Assembly: GCA_964542585.1 (NCBI GenBank)
Contig: CAZIUI010000012.1
Location: 1 to 64,000 of the forward strand
Source of the DNA: CAYYUA01 sp964542585
GTDB lineage: Bacteria > Bacteroidota > Bacteroidia > CAILMK01 > CAYYUA01
Direction of reading: 5' to 3'
Length of the DNA: 64,000 nucleotides
The translations under genes and the position numbers were made by a program. This document shows positions 56,908-64,000 of this stretch, in pieces. Each line of letters starts with the position of its first letter. Within the stretch, counting starts at the first letter, position 1. The notes below the pieces were generated by a model. The model worked only from the letters and a program-made list of their open reading frames with translations, was not told where the DNA came from and ran no database searches.

Positions 56908-57918
56908 TTAATCTTCGTCTAGGTTATACTTGGATACATCCATGCCAAATGTTAATCCCTTGTCCCTCACAATTTCCTCAAGTTCAGCAAGGGATTTCTT
57001 ACCAAAGTTGCGGAATTTTAACAGGTCGGCCACATCATGATTAACAAGATCCCCCAAAGTTTGGATATCTGCTGCCCTCAGACAATTGTAAGCGCGTACT
57101 GATAAATCCAATTCCGTAAGAGGGGTTTTTAGTAACTTCCTCATGTGCAAGTAATCCTCATCTACTTGCTCGCTATCCTCTTGGGTTTCTTCGTTTATGG
57201 TAATATTCTCATCAGAAAATAAAGCAAAATGCTCTATCAGGATCCCAGAGGCCCGTTTTAAAGCATCTTGAGGAAGCACCGATCCATCCGTTATAACGGT
57301 AAGAGAAAGGTTCTCATAGTCGGTAGTTTGCCCAACACGGGTATCTTCCACATTAAATTTTACGCGCTTGATAGGTGAAAAAGAAGCGTCAATGGCAATC
57401 TGGCCAATTGGTGCATCTGAGGGCTTATTATCTTCTGCTACAACAAACCCTCTTCCCTTTTCAATTTTAACTTGAATTTCGAAGCTAATTGAAGGTTCGA
57501 TATTAGCAATCACCTTATCAGGATTGAGTACTTGAAAATTCTCAGACTCTTTGCTAATATCAGCTCCGGTGATTTGCTCTTGTCCTTCAGTTTTTACCTG
57601 AAGAATCTCTTCCTCGTCCTCACCTATTTGCTTAAGACGAATCTGTTTTAAGTTAAGAATAACTTCAACAACATCCTCCTTAACGCCATTGATACTTGAA
57701 AACTCATGATCAATGCCTGTAATGTTAATATTGGTGATAGCAAATCCTTCCAGTGATGATAAAAGGGTGCGCCTCAGGGCGTTACCAATAGTAACCCCGT
57801 ATCCACGTTCCAATGGACCAAATTCAAATGTTCCTTCTTGATCAGAAACTTTGTGCATGACAATCTGATCAGGCATTTGAAAAACTTGGCTCTCAATAAC
57901 GTTACTTTCTGCTGTCAT
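56908..57918 (-). CDS. rpoA: RNA polymerase alpha subunit
   Basis: The alpha subunit forms the dimer that nucleates RNA polymerase assembly, and its C-terminal domain touches promoter DNA and activators. The ATG at 57918 (MTAESNVIESQVFQMPDQIV) gives 336 residues. A longer frame from 57984 lies inside rpsD and is rejected. The N-terminal domain has the family motif FGPLERGYGVTIGNALRRTL and the later TDGSVLPQDALKRASGILIE. The C-terminal domain starts near 260 and contains ELDLSVRAYNCLRAADIQTL and FRNFGKKSLAELEEI. It follows rpsD by 10 bases. Confidence 0.98.
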   Translation of the reverse strand: MTAESNVIESQVFQMPDQIVMHKVSDQEGTFEFGPLERGYGVTIGNALRRTLLSSLEGFAITNINITGIDHEFSSINGVKEDVVEVILNLKQIRLKQIGEDEEEILQVKTEGQEQITGADISKESENFQVLNPDKVIANIEPSISFEIQVKIEKGRGFVVAEDNKPSDAPIGQIAIDASFSPIKRVKFNVEDTRVGQTTDYENLSLTVITDGSVLPQDALKRASGILIEHFALFSDENITINEETQEDSEQVDEDYLHMRKLLKTPLTELDLSVRAYNCLRAADIQTLGDLVNHDVADLLKFRNFGKKSLAELEEIVRDKGLTFGMDVSKYNLDED

Positions 57919-57928
57919 AGTGGTTAGC

Positions 57929-58537
57929 TTATTTTGAGTAAAGCTCGACAATGAGTGTTTCGTTGATGTTTTCCGGTATCTCATCTCTGCTAGGATAATT
58001 AAGGTACCGGCCTAATTTGGACTTCACATCAAAGTCAAGCCAATCATATTTTTTATTCTGGGCTTTATTTACTGCGTCCTCAATTACTCCAAGGGATTTT
58101 GAACGCTCCCTAACTTCAACAATATCACCGGGATTAAGGCTATAGGACGGAACGTCAACTATTTTTTGATTAACCTTTATATGACGATGGTTTACCAATT
58201 GCCGAGCACCTGCACGGGTGGGAGCAATTCCCAGACGGAAGACAACGTTGTCAAGTCGGGATTCAAGGGATTGAAGCAGGTTTTCACCTGTAATACCTTT
58301 TCTTCGGTTGGCCTTTTTGAAGGTATTAAAAAACTGTTTTTCCAATAACCCGTAAGTGTACTTTGCCTTCTGTTTTTCTGACAACTGCCGGGCGTATTCT
58401 GACATTTTAGCCCGCCTTTTAGCAGGGCCATGCTGACCCGGTGGGTATGGCTTTTTCGCTACACTTTCATCGGGTCCAAAAATCGGCTCTTTAAAACGCC
58501 TTGCGACCTTGGATTTAGCACCTCTGTATTTTCCCAT
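57929..58537 (-). CDS. rpsD: 30S ribosomal protein S4
   Basis: S4 binds 16S rRNA early and starts assembly of the small-subunit body. It may also control the translation of this operon, as in E. coli. The product has 202 residues. It shows the S4 core (KKPYPPGQHGPAKRRAKMSE, LLEKQFFNTFKKANRRKGIT) and the S4 RNA-binding domain (LESRLDNVVFRLGIAPTRAG, RQLVNHRHIKVNQKIVDVPS). No zinc-binding Cys cluster is present. It lies between rpsK and rpoA. Confidence 0.98.
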   Translation of the reverse strand: MGKYRGAKSKVARRFKEPIFGPDESVAKKPYPPGQHGPAKRRAKMSEYARQLSEKQKAKYTYGLLEKQFFNTFKKANRRKGITGENLLQSLESRLDNVVFRLGIAPTRAGARQLVNHRHIKVNQKIVDVPSYSLNPGDIVEVRERSKSLGVIEDAVNKAQNKKYDWLDFDVKSKLGRYLNYPSRDEIPENINETLIVELYSK

Positions 58538-58557
58538 TTATTATTGTTTTCTCGATA

Positions 58558-58953
58558 TTAAACTCTTCGCCTTTTGGGCGGGCGACAACCATTATGAGGA
58601 ATCGGTGTCTGGTCTTGGATTCCGGTAATTTCTACGCCTGTATTATGAATGGAACGGATTGCAGCTTCACGACCTGAACCGGGGCCTTTTACATATACTG
58701 CCGCTTTACGCATTCCCAGCTCATAGGCTCCTTTTGCACAATCTTCAGCTGCCGTTTGGGCAGCAAATGGTGTATTCTTTTTGGAACCCTTAAAGCCCAT
58801 CTTTCCGGCAGAAGACCATGTTATTACCTCTCCATTGCCGTTAGTTATAGAAATGATAATATTGTTAAAAGTGGCTTGTATAAAAACGTTACCAATTTGA
58901 TCTACTTTTACCTTCTTCTTCTTGGTAACAGTTCTGTTAGATTTTTTAGCCAT
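58558..58953 (-). CDS. rpsK: 30S ribosomal protein S11
   Basis: S11 lies on the platform of the small subunit, near the mRNA exit. The product has 131 residues. The family parts are IFIQATFNNIIISITNGNGE in near form, GFKGSKKNTPFAAQTAAEDC, VYVKGPGSGREAAIRSIHN and the basic end NGCRPPKRRRV. It lies 43 bases after rpsM and 20 before rpsD. Confidence 0.97.
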   Translation of the reverse strand: MAKKSNRTVTKKKKVKVDQIGNVFIQATFNNIIISITNGNGEVITWSSAGKMGFKGSKKNTPFAAQTAAEDCAKGAYELGMRKAAVYVKGPGSGREAAIRSIHNTGVEITGIQDQTPIPHNGCRPPKRRRV

Positions 58954-58996
58954 ATGATTACGTTTGTAGCTTCATCCAGTTAATATACTTAAGTAG

Positions 58997-59374
58997 TTAT
59001 TTGACAGCTTTCTTTTTATTGGCCACAGTACGCTTCCGGCCTTTTTTTGTACGAGCGTTTGTCCGAGTCCGTTGCCCTTTAGCCGGCAAACTCTTCCGAT
59101 GGCGAACTCCCCTGTAACACCCAATATCCGTTAAACGCTTTATGTTAGTTTGAACTTCTCCTCTGAGCTCACCCTCTGTCCGATAGTTGTTATTAATGAC
59201 CTCCCGAATCCTGGTTAGTTGATCATCATCCCAATCTCTTACACGGGTATCGGAATCTACTTCTGCCTCTTTTAGAATTTGATTGGCTAATGTGTGGCCA
59301 ATACCAAAAAGGTAGGTTAAACCAATATTTCCCTTTTTATCCTTGGGAAGATCAATTCCTTTAATACGCGCCAT
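58997..59374 (-). CDS. rpsM: 30S ribosomal protein S13
   Basis: S13 is in the head of the small subunit and contacts the P-site tRNA and the L5 bridge. The product has 125 residues. The start MARIKGIDLPKDKKGNIGLT, the YLFGIGHTLANQIL helix-hairpin motif, and the end YRGVRHRKSLPAKGQRTRTN with a Lys/Arg-rich tail are typical. It follows rpmJ by 5 bases. Confidence 0.97.
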   Translation of the reverse strand: MARIKGIDLPKDKKGNIGLTYLFGIGHTLANQILKEAEVDSDTRVRDWDDDQLTRIREVINNNYRTEGELRGEVQTNIKRLTDIGCYRGVRHRKSLPAKGQRTRTNARTKKGRKRTVANKKKAVK

Positions 59375-59379
59375 GGTCT

Positions 59380-59496
59380 TTACCCTTGTCTTTGTTTATA
59401 CCTAGGATTTCGTTTGTTGATCACATACAAGCGTCCTTTGCGCTTTACCACCTTGCAATCTGCACTTCTCTTTTTAATTGATGCTTTGACTTTCAT
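59380..59496 (-). CDS. rpmJ: 50S ribosomal protein L36
   Basis: L36 is the smallest large-subunit protein. The frame is short: 38 residues from ATG 59496 to the stop at 59380, starting MKVKASIKKRSADCKVVKRK and ending NKRNPRYKQRQG. It keeps one Cys only, so the usual CCHC zinc ribbon is reduced (C- form). Its place between infA and rpsM is the standard one. Confidence 0.95.
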   Translation of the reverse strand: MKVKASIKKRSADCKVVKRKGRLYVINKRNPRYKQRQG

Positions 59497-59506
59497 AAGC
59501 TGTCAG

Positions 59507-59725
59507 TTATTTATACCGGTAGGTAATACGACCCTTTGATAGATCGTATGGAGAAATTTCAACGCGTACTTTATCACCGGGAAGAATGCGAATATAATAC
59601 ATACGCATCTTACCAGAAATATGAGCTAAAACCTCGTGACCATTTTCAAGCTCAACACGAAACATAGCATTGGGCATAGCTTCTGTTATTGTTCCGTCTT
59701 GAGTTATTGCCTTTTGTTTTGCCAT
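59507..59725 (-). CDS. infA: Translation initiation factor IF-1
   Basis: IF-1 sits in the ribosomal A site during initiation. The product has 72 residues, an OB fold as usual: QDGTITEAMPNAMFRVELEN, the GHEVLAHISGKMRMYYIRIL core and GDKVRVEISPYDLSKGRITY. It lies 57 bases after secY, with an excellent promoter in the gap (59749-59779), so it heads its own transcript: infA-rpmJ-rpsM-rpsK-rpsD-rpoA-rplQ. No map gene lies between secY and infA. Confidence 0.97.
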   Translation of the reverse strand: MAKQKAITQDGTITEAMPNAMFRVELENGHEVLAHISGKMRMYYIRILPGDKVRVEISPYDLSKGRITYRYK

Positions 59726-59748
59726 AAAACCCTTTAAGAAAAGTGTTG

Positions 59749-59779
59749 CAAAAGTAAGGGAATTTGCGCGGTACGCAAA
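59749..59779 (-). promoter_or_regulatory. Consensus promoter for infA and the alpha operon
   Basis: On the minus strand, TTTG (59779-59776) and TACTTTTG (59756-59749) are separated by 19 bases, which is the exact Bacteroidota consensus. Transcription would start near 59742, with a leader of about 17 bases. A perfect dyad, TTTGCG (59763-59768) and CGCAAA (59774-59779), overlaps the -33 box. Confidence 0.7.
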
Positions 59780-59782
59780 GTA

Positions 59783-61144
59783 CTAAGCAACGCCACCCAT
59801 TGAGGAGTTTTTACCCTTGACGCGACCACTTTTCATCAGGCCGTCATAATGGCGCATAAGCAGATGACTTTCAATTTGCTGAAGGGTGTCCAGAACAACT
59901 CCTACCATAATAAGCAGAGAAGTACCTCCGTAAAACTGCGCAAATTGCGTGTTTACATTCATCTGCATAGCTACTGCCGGGAATACTGCAACTATAGCTA
60001 AGAAAATGGAACCAGGAAGAGTAATACGACTCATTACAGTATCTATGTATTCAGCTGTCTTTTTACCCGGTTTAACGCCCGGAATAAATCCTCCATTTCT
60101 CTTCAGGTCATCTGCTATTTGTTTTGAATTCACGGTGACTGCCGTGTAAAAGTAGGTAAAAAGAATGATAAGCGTACCGAAAGTGATATTGTAACTAAGA
60201 GAGGAAAAGTCAGTAAAGGAGGCCGCAAACCCTTGCATAGTTGATCCGGGAAAGGCTTGTGCAATAGTCGATGGGATAAACATCAATGCTTGAGCAAAAA
60301 TGATGGGCATTACGCCGGCGGAATTCACCTTTAAAGGAAGAAACTGCCGAACCCCTCCATATTGACGATTACCTACAACACGCTTAGCATATTGAATAGG
60401 TATTCTCCGGGTACCTTTTACAAGGAGTACAACTGCTAAAATGACAAACAGCAACAATACAATCTCTAATAGAAAGATTACCAATCCCCCTCCTGCCTCG
60501 GATAAACGGGTATCAAATTCAGCGATCAGAGCAGTTGGCAAACGGGCTATAATCCCAATCATGATTAATAACGAAATACCGTTTCCAATGCCTTTATCTG
60601 AAATCCGTTCACCTAGCCACATAACGAAAACAGTTCCTGTGGTCAGGATGATAACATTTGAGATTGTAAAAAACAGGGGAGATAAAACTTCTGGATTTGT
60701 AACCGATACCAATGCTCCACCTACTGTACTTTGCAGATTTACGATAAACCCAATTGACTGCGCAGCTGTGATAGCAATGGTTAAAACACGGGTTATCTGG
60801 TTAAGCTTTTGCTGCCCTGATTCTCCTTCCCTTTGAAGCTTTTGGAAGTAAGGGACTGCAATTCCCAAAAGTTGGATAACAATTGAGGCCGATATGTAAG
60901 GCATAATTCCAAGAGCAAGCACTGAGGCCCTTGAAAATGCACCGCCAGCAAACATGTTAATTAAGCCTAAGATCCCTTGAGAGGTTTGCTGTGCATATTC
61001 ATCCAAGGCGTTGGGGTCAACACCAGGAAGCACAACAAAGGAACCTAACCGGTATATAAGCAGAAACCCCAGGGTGTTGAGAATCCTAACCCTGAGGTCT
61101 TCTACATTGTAGATATTTTGGATGGTTTCAATGATCTTTCTCAT
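59783..61144 (-). CDS. secY: Protein translocase channel subunit SecY
   Basis: SecY is the protein-conducting channel of the inner membrane. The product has 453 residues, with about ten hydrophobic segments. Typical parts are GINMFAGGAF-type start (GLINMFAGGAFSRASVLALG), IMPYISASIVIQLL, GERISDKGIGNGISLLIMIG, RRIPIQYAKRVVGNRQYGG, LPLKVNSAGVMPIIFAQALM and a short basic C-terminus. It works with SecA, whose gene is 32 kb away. It overlaps rplO by 4 bases (ATGA) and is translationally coupled to it. Confidence 0.98.
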   Translation of the reverse strand: MRKIIETIQNIYNVEDLRVRILNTLGFLLIYRLGSFVVLPGVDPNALDEYAQQTSQGILGLINMFAGGAFSRASVLALGIMPYISASIVIQLLGIAVPYFQKLQREGESGQQKLNQITRVLTIAITAAQSIGFIVNLQSTVGGALVSVTNPEVLSPLFFTISNVIILTTGTVFVMWLGERISDKGIGNGISLLIMIGIIARLPTALIAEFDTRLSEAGGGLVIFLLEIVLLLFVILAVVLLVKGTRRIPIQYAKRVVGNRQYGGVRQFLPLKVNSAGVMPIIFAQALMFIPSTIAQAFPGSTMQGFAASFTDFSSLSYNITFGTLIILFTYFYTAVTVNSKQIADDLKRNGGFIPGVKPGKKTAEYIDTVMSRITLPGSIFLAIVAVFPAVAMQMNVNTQFAQFYGGTSLLIMVGVVLDTLQQIESHLLMRHYDGLMKSGRVKGKNSSMGGVA

Positions 61145-61596
61145 TGATCGCGAAGGTTTTTGGCTTGTCCACCAGCGCTTTCAATAGCTTCTTTAGCGCC
61201 TTTTGAAAAAGCATCTGCTTCAATTTGAACTTTAGCTTGTAGCGATCCTCGCCCCAGGACTTTAAGCCGCTGATTCTTTTTAACTACACCAAGTTGGATC
61301 AGCTGCTCTTTATTCAAGTCAGTGATACCATGCTTATCAGCGAGGTGTTGAACCTTTTCAAGGTTTAGTGGGACATAGGTTTTTTGATTTGGATTTTTAA
61401 AACCAAACTTAGGAACCCTACGGTATAAAGGGTAACCCCCACCCTCAAATCCAGGATTAATCCTATACCCGGACCTAGATTTCGCACCGTTATTACCGCG
61501 GCCAGCCGTCTGACCTAAGTCAGAACCCTGCCCCCTTCCTACTCTCTTTCGTTTGTGAGTACTTCCTTTTGCAGGCTTTAGATTACTCAAGTCCAT
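61141..61596 (-). CDS. rplO: 50S ribosomal protein L15
   Basis: L15 is a large-subunit protein with a long, glycine- and basic-rich N-terminus that reaches into rRNA. The product has 151 residues. The start LKPAKGSTHKRKRVGRGQGS and the later NPGFEGGGYPLYRRVPKFGF are typical, and the end has the globular ADAFSKGAKEAIESAGGQA. It is followed by secY with a 4-base overlap, as in most bacteria. Confidence 0.97.
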   Translation of the reverse strand: MDLSNLKPAKGSTHKRKRVGRGQGSDLGQTAGRGNNGAKSRSGYRINPGFEGGGYPLYRRVPKFGFKNPNQKTYVPLNLEKVQHLADKHGITDLNKEQLIQLGVVKKNQRLKVLGRGSLQAKVQIEADAFSKGAKEAIESAGGQAKNLRDQ

Positions 61597-61598
61597 AT

Positions 61599-61781
61599 CT
61601 ATGCTACGGTTTCAACTTTAACCAAATGGTTTACTTTTCTTACCATCCCTTGTATTTGGGGATTTTTAGTCTTGACGACCGATTGCTCCCTGCGAGTAAT
61701 TCCAAGAGCACTCAGGGTATCTTTTTGCTTTTGCGGCCGATCGATCATGCTTTTGACAAGGGTAATCTTTATCTGTTCCAT
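61599..61781 (-). CDS. rpmD: 50S ribosomal protein L30
   Basis: L30 is a small large-subunit protein. The product has 60 residues: IKITLVKSMIDRPQKQKDTL, SALGITRREQSVVKTKNPQI and an end in GMVRKVNHLVKVE, matching the bacterial family length. It lies 6 bases after rpsE and 2 before rplO. Confidence 0.96.
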   Translation of the reverse strand: MEQIKITLVKSMIDRPQKQKDTLSALGITRREQSVVKTKNPQIQGMVRKVNHLVKVETVA

Positions 61782-61787
61782 AGTTTA

Positions 61788-62303
61788 TTAACCGTTGAAA
61801 ACACGTTCAAGACTCAAATCACGAGTTTGAGCAACTGTAATTGGATCTTTTATTTCAGTAAGTCCCTGAATAGTAGCTTTCACCACATTATGAGGGTTAG
61901 AGGAGCCTTTTGACTTGGCAAGCACATCTTTTACCCCTACACTTTCTAAAACAGCTCTCATCGGGCCTCCCGCTTTTACGCCCGTACCAGGTGCAGCCGG
62001 CTTTATCAATATTTTAGCTCCGCTGAATTTCGTTTCTGTTTCGTGGGCAATAGTCCCGTTTATTAACGGAATACGAATAAGGGCTTTTTTAGCGTCATTT
62101 ACGCCTTTATTGATGGCTTCAGTCACCTCTCTTGCTTTTCCTAAACCATAACCAACAACACCACTACCATCACCTACCACTACAATAGCCGAAAAACTAA
62201 AAGTACGCCCACCTTGATTGACTTTAGCTACACGGTTAATGGCAACCACCTTCTCTGTTAATTCAAGTTCGCTGGAACGTACCCTTTTTATGTGAGAGTT
62301 CAT
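61788..62303 (-). CDS. rpsE: 30S ribosomal protein S5
   Basis: S5 is near the decoding site and the mRNA entry, and affects accuracy. The product has 171 residues. The double-stranded RNA-binding start (ELTEKVVAINRVAKVNQGGR, FSFSAIVVVGDGSGVVGYGL) and the second domain (KPAAPGTGVKAGGPMRAVLE, GSSNPHNVVKATIQGL) are typical. It follows rplR by 16 bases. Confidence 0.97.
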   Translation of the reverse strand: MNSHIKRVRSSELELTEKVVAINRVAKVNQGGRTFSFSAIVVVGDGSGVVGYGLGKAREVTEAINKGVNDAKKALIRIPLINGTIAHETETKFSGAKILIKPAAPGTGVKAGGPMRAVLESVGVKDVLAKSKGSSNPHNVVKATIQGLTEIKDPITVAQTRDLSLERVFNG

Positions 62304-62319
62304 ATCTAATTATTTACAT

Positions 62320-62688
62320 TTATAAATTTAAGCCACCTTCACGAGCACCATCGGCTAAAGCTTTTACACGACCGTGATAGAGGTAGACGTTACGGTCAAA
62401 AACTACCTGGGAAACATTGGCATCTCGGGCTTTAGCAGCAAGCTGTTTACCAACCTCAAAAGAAGCATCAGTTTTTGTAAGACCGCTTATTTGATCCTTC
62501 ACTGAATGGTCAAAAGTAGAGCAATGCGCAATGGTATGTCCTTGATAATCATCAATAACCTGCGCATATATTCGCTTGTTGCTTTTAAACACACACAAAC
62601 GTGGTTTTGAGGAGGTGCCCGTAATTTTTTTTCGAATACCCCTTCTAAGTCGGGACCTTCTTGATTTAACGCGTTTTAAGCTATCCAT
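62320..62688 (-). CDS. rplR: 50S ribosomal protein L18
   Basis: L18 binds 5S rRNA with L5. The product has 122 residues. The basic start (RVKSRRSRLRRGIRKKITGT), PRLCVFKSNKRIYAQVIDD and the end NVYLYHGRVKALADGAREGG with GLNL are family-typical. It lies 11 bases after rplF. Confidence 0.97.
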   Translation of the reverse strand: MDSLKRVKSRRSRLRRGIRKKITGTSSKPRLCVFKSNKRIYAQVIDDYQGHTIAHCSTFDHSVKDQISGLTKTDASFEVGKQLAAKARDANVSQVVFDRNVYLYHGRVKALADGAREGGLNL

Positions 62689-62699
62689 TTATTGTTACT

Positions 62700-63254
62700 T
62701 TATTTTCCTCCAGCTTTTCCTTCCTTATGCCGGACAACTTCATCCACTAAGCGGATACCTTTGCCTTTGTAAGGTTCTGGTTTTCTAAGTGAGCGTATTT
62801 TGTGAGCAACTTGCCCAACTAGTTGTTTATCATAGCTTTCCAAGGTTACCGTTGGATTGGCTCCTTTAGCAGTTTCTGTACTAACCTTTATTTCATCGGG
62901 TATTTGAATAATGATGTCATGCGAGTAGCCAACGGAAAGTTCCAGCATTTGGCCTTGGTTGGTAGCCTTGTAACCAACTCCCTGAAGTTCCAGCTTTTTT
63001 ACAAAACCTTCGTGAACACCGGTAGTACAATTACTCAGCAAGGATCTGAATAAACCATGGTAAGCTCTGTGACGTTTTTGATTAGTTGGCCGTTCAACTT
63101 TTAGTTCACCATTTTCTTGCTTAACAGTAAGATCAGGATGAACGGCTTGGGTCATTTCACCTTTAGGGCCTTTGAAATGAACAACATTATTGTCTCCAAT
63201 AGAGATTTCAACACCTTCAGGAATGCTTATGGGTAATTTACCTATCCGTGACAT
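62700..63254 (-). CDS. rplF: 50S ribosomal protein L6
   Basis: L6 is a large-subunit protein close to the factor-binding site. The product has 184 residues: start MSRIGKLPISIPEGVEISIG, then VHFKGPKGEMTQAVHPDLTV, the GVHEGFVKKLELQGVGYKAT motif, and the end RKPEPYKGKGIRLVDEVVRH followed by a Lys/Gly-rich tail. It follows rpsH by 12 bases. Confidence 0.97.
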   Translation of the reverse strand: MSRIGKLPISIPEGVEISIGDNNVVHFKGPKGEMTQAVHPDLTVKQENGELKVERPTNQKRHRAYHGLFRSLLSNCTTGVHEGFVKKLELQGVGYKATNQGQMLELSVGYSHDIIIQIPDEIKVSTETAKGANPTVTLESYDKQLVGQVAHKIRSLRKPEPYKGKGIRLVDEVVRHKEGKAGGK

Positions 63255-63266
63255 AGGATATGTTTT

Positions 63267-63662
63267 TTAATAAATGTAGCAAACAAGTTCACCACCAACA
63301 TTAAGCTTTCGAGCTTCCTTATCGGTCATAACCCCACTTGGAGTTGACACTACAGCGACACCTAATCCATTGTAAACCTTTGGAAGGGTTTTAGCCTTAG
63401 TATACTTGCGAAGACCTGGCGTACTAAAGCGCTGCAAGGCGCTGATAGCTGGGTTACCGGTTTTGTAATCATACTTTAAGGCAATCTTAATATTACCTTG
63501 GGGTTTTGTGTCCTCAAACTTAAAGTTGAGAATATATCCTTTATCATAAAGAATCTTGGTAATGCTTTTGCGCATGTTAGAAGCTGGGATATCAACAACC
63601 CGCTTCTTAGCCATTATAGAATTACGTACTTGGGTCAAAAAATCTCCTATCGTATCAGCCAT
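63267..63662 (-). CDS. rpsH: 30S ribosomal protein S8
   Basis: S8 binds helix 21 of 16S rRNA and in many bacteria represses its own operon. The product has 131 residues: start DTIGDFLTQVRNSIMAKKRV, then VDIPASNMRKSITKILYDKG, and the C-terminal VSTPSGVMTDKEARKLNVGG with GELVCYIY. It lies 12 bases after rpsN. Confidence 0.97.
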   Translation of the reverse strand: MADTIGDFLTQVRNSIMAKKRVVDIPASNMRKSITKILYDKGYILNFKFEDTKPQGNIKIALKYDYKTGNPAISALQRFSTPGLRKYTKAKTLPKVYNGLGVAVVSTPSGVMTDKEARKLNVGGELVCYIY

Positions 63663-63674
63663 AAATTTCGCTTT

Positions 63675-63944
63675 TTACCAGCTAGATTTTTTGATTCCAG
63701 GAATTATACCTTGATGAGCCAGCTGCCGGAAAACGTTCCTGCAGAGACCGAATTGTCTAATGTATCCATTAGGACGACCAGTCATGCTGCACCTGTTTCT
63801 GATCCTAGTGGGAGATGAGTTTCGTGGTAATTTGTCAAGACCCCGCGTGTCTCCCTGTTGTTTAAGTTGCTTTCGCTTTTCAGCATACTTATTGTGAAGT
63901 TCTCGCCTTTTCCGATCTCTAACCCATACGGAGAGTTTTGACAT
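63675..63944 (-). CDS. rpsN: 30S ribosomal protein S14 (zinc-free form)
   Basis: S14 is in the head of the small subunit. The product has 89 residues, the long form without the two CxxC pairs of the short zinc form. The typical end is RIRNRCSMTGRPNGYIRQFG with CRNVFRQLAHQGIIPGIKKS. The two remaining Cys are not placed to form a zinc ribbon. It follows rplE by 4 bases. Confidence 0.96.
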   Translation of the reverse strand: MSKLSVWVRDRKRRELHNKYAEKRKQLKQQGDTRGLDKLPRNSSPTRIRNRCSMTGRPNGYIRQFGLCRNVFRQLAHQGIIPGIKKSSW

Positions 63945-63948
63945 ATGA

Positions 63949-64000
63949 TTATTCTTGATTTTGGTTTTGGAATGGTAAGCCTAAAGCCTTTAACAGCTCA
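63949..64000 (-). CDS. rplE: 50S ribosomal protein L5, C-terminal end only
   Basis: The last 16 codons are in the window: they read ELLKALGLPFQNQNQE before a TAA at 63949. The ELLKALGLPF stretch is the conserved C-terminus of L5, and its place just before rpsN agrees with the spc operon. The rest lies past the window edge. Confidence 0.88.
   Translation of the reverse strand, partial: ELLKALGLPFQNQNQE

Noticed and set aside
57919..57984. Longer N-terminus of rpoA starting at 57984
   Set aside because: It lies inside rpsD and adds 22 residues with no match to the family. The ATG at 57918 gives the normal start.

Overview
The window comes from a member of the phylum Bacteroidota. The evidence is several secreted proteins ending in type IX secretion (T9SS) sorting domains, a gingipain-type PorU2-like peptidase, lineage-typical families (DUF5103, GWxTD, DUF4920), and promoters of the TTTG / TAnnTTTG type. 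The order secY-infA-rpmJ-rpsM without map, followed by rplQ-carA-eno, fits the Flavobacteriia/Cytophagia side better than Bacteroides. I would not go below phylum with confidence.

Region 1 (1-16.8 kb) is an accessory, cell-surface region. It holds a truncated secreted FN3 protein at the left edge, a lipoprotein of three tandem repeats, a secreted clan-A-like glycoside hydrolase, a secreted zinc metalloprotease, a giant multidomain surface protein interrupted by a 100-N assembly gap, and a YceI-family protein. The spacers are long and contain eroded gene fragments. Region 2 (16.8-24.3 kb) holds an MsbA-type ABC exporter, a nine-PAS cytoplasmic histidine kinase, a small four-helix membrane protein with its own promoter, palindrome and terminator, and a 54-residue lipoprotein.

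Region 3 (24.4-34.4 kb) is one long plus-strand block: secA, deoC, a SPOR-domain protein, a DUF5103 protein, a VWA protein and a MoxR/ChlI-like AAA+ ATPase, closed by a strong terminator, then a GWxTD lipoprotein. Region 4 (35.2-46.7 kb, minus strand) carries a 1652-residue PKD/FN3 surface protein with a type B sorting domain. It also carries an operon for the whole 2-oxoglutarate dehydrogenase complex (sucA-sucB-lpdA) with a DUF4920 gene at its end and a strong terminator after it.

Region 5 (47-53.4 kb, plus strand) holds the PorU2-like peptidase and pabB. Region 6 (53.4-64 kb, minus strand) is the end of the spc and alpha ribosomal operons (rplE end, rpsN, rpsH, rplF, rplR, rpsE, rpmD, rplO, secY, infA, rpmJ, rpsM, rpsK, rpsD, rpoA, rplQ), then a terminator, then carA-eno-ftsB. 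A textbook internal promoter overlapped by a dyad sits between secY and infA.

The genes form two themes. One is central housekeeping (translation, Sec export, TCA cycle, carbamoyl phosphate, glycolysis, cell division). The other is the surface economy of a T9SS bacterium: Sec exports the proteins, T9SS carries them across the outer membrane, a PorU-family peptidase probably helps process them, and the products are a hydrolase, a protease and large adhesin-like proteins. I see no CRISPR array, no intact mobile element, no tRNA or rRNA gene, and no clear new defence or mobile system.
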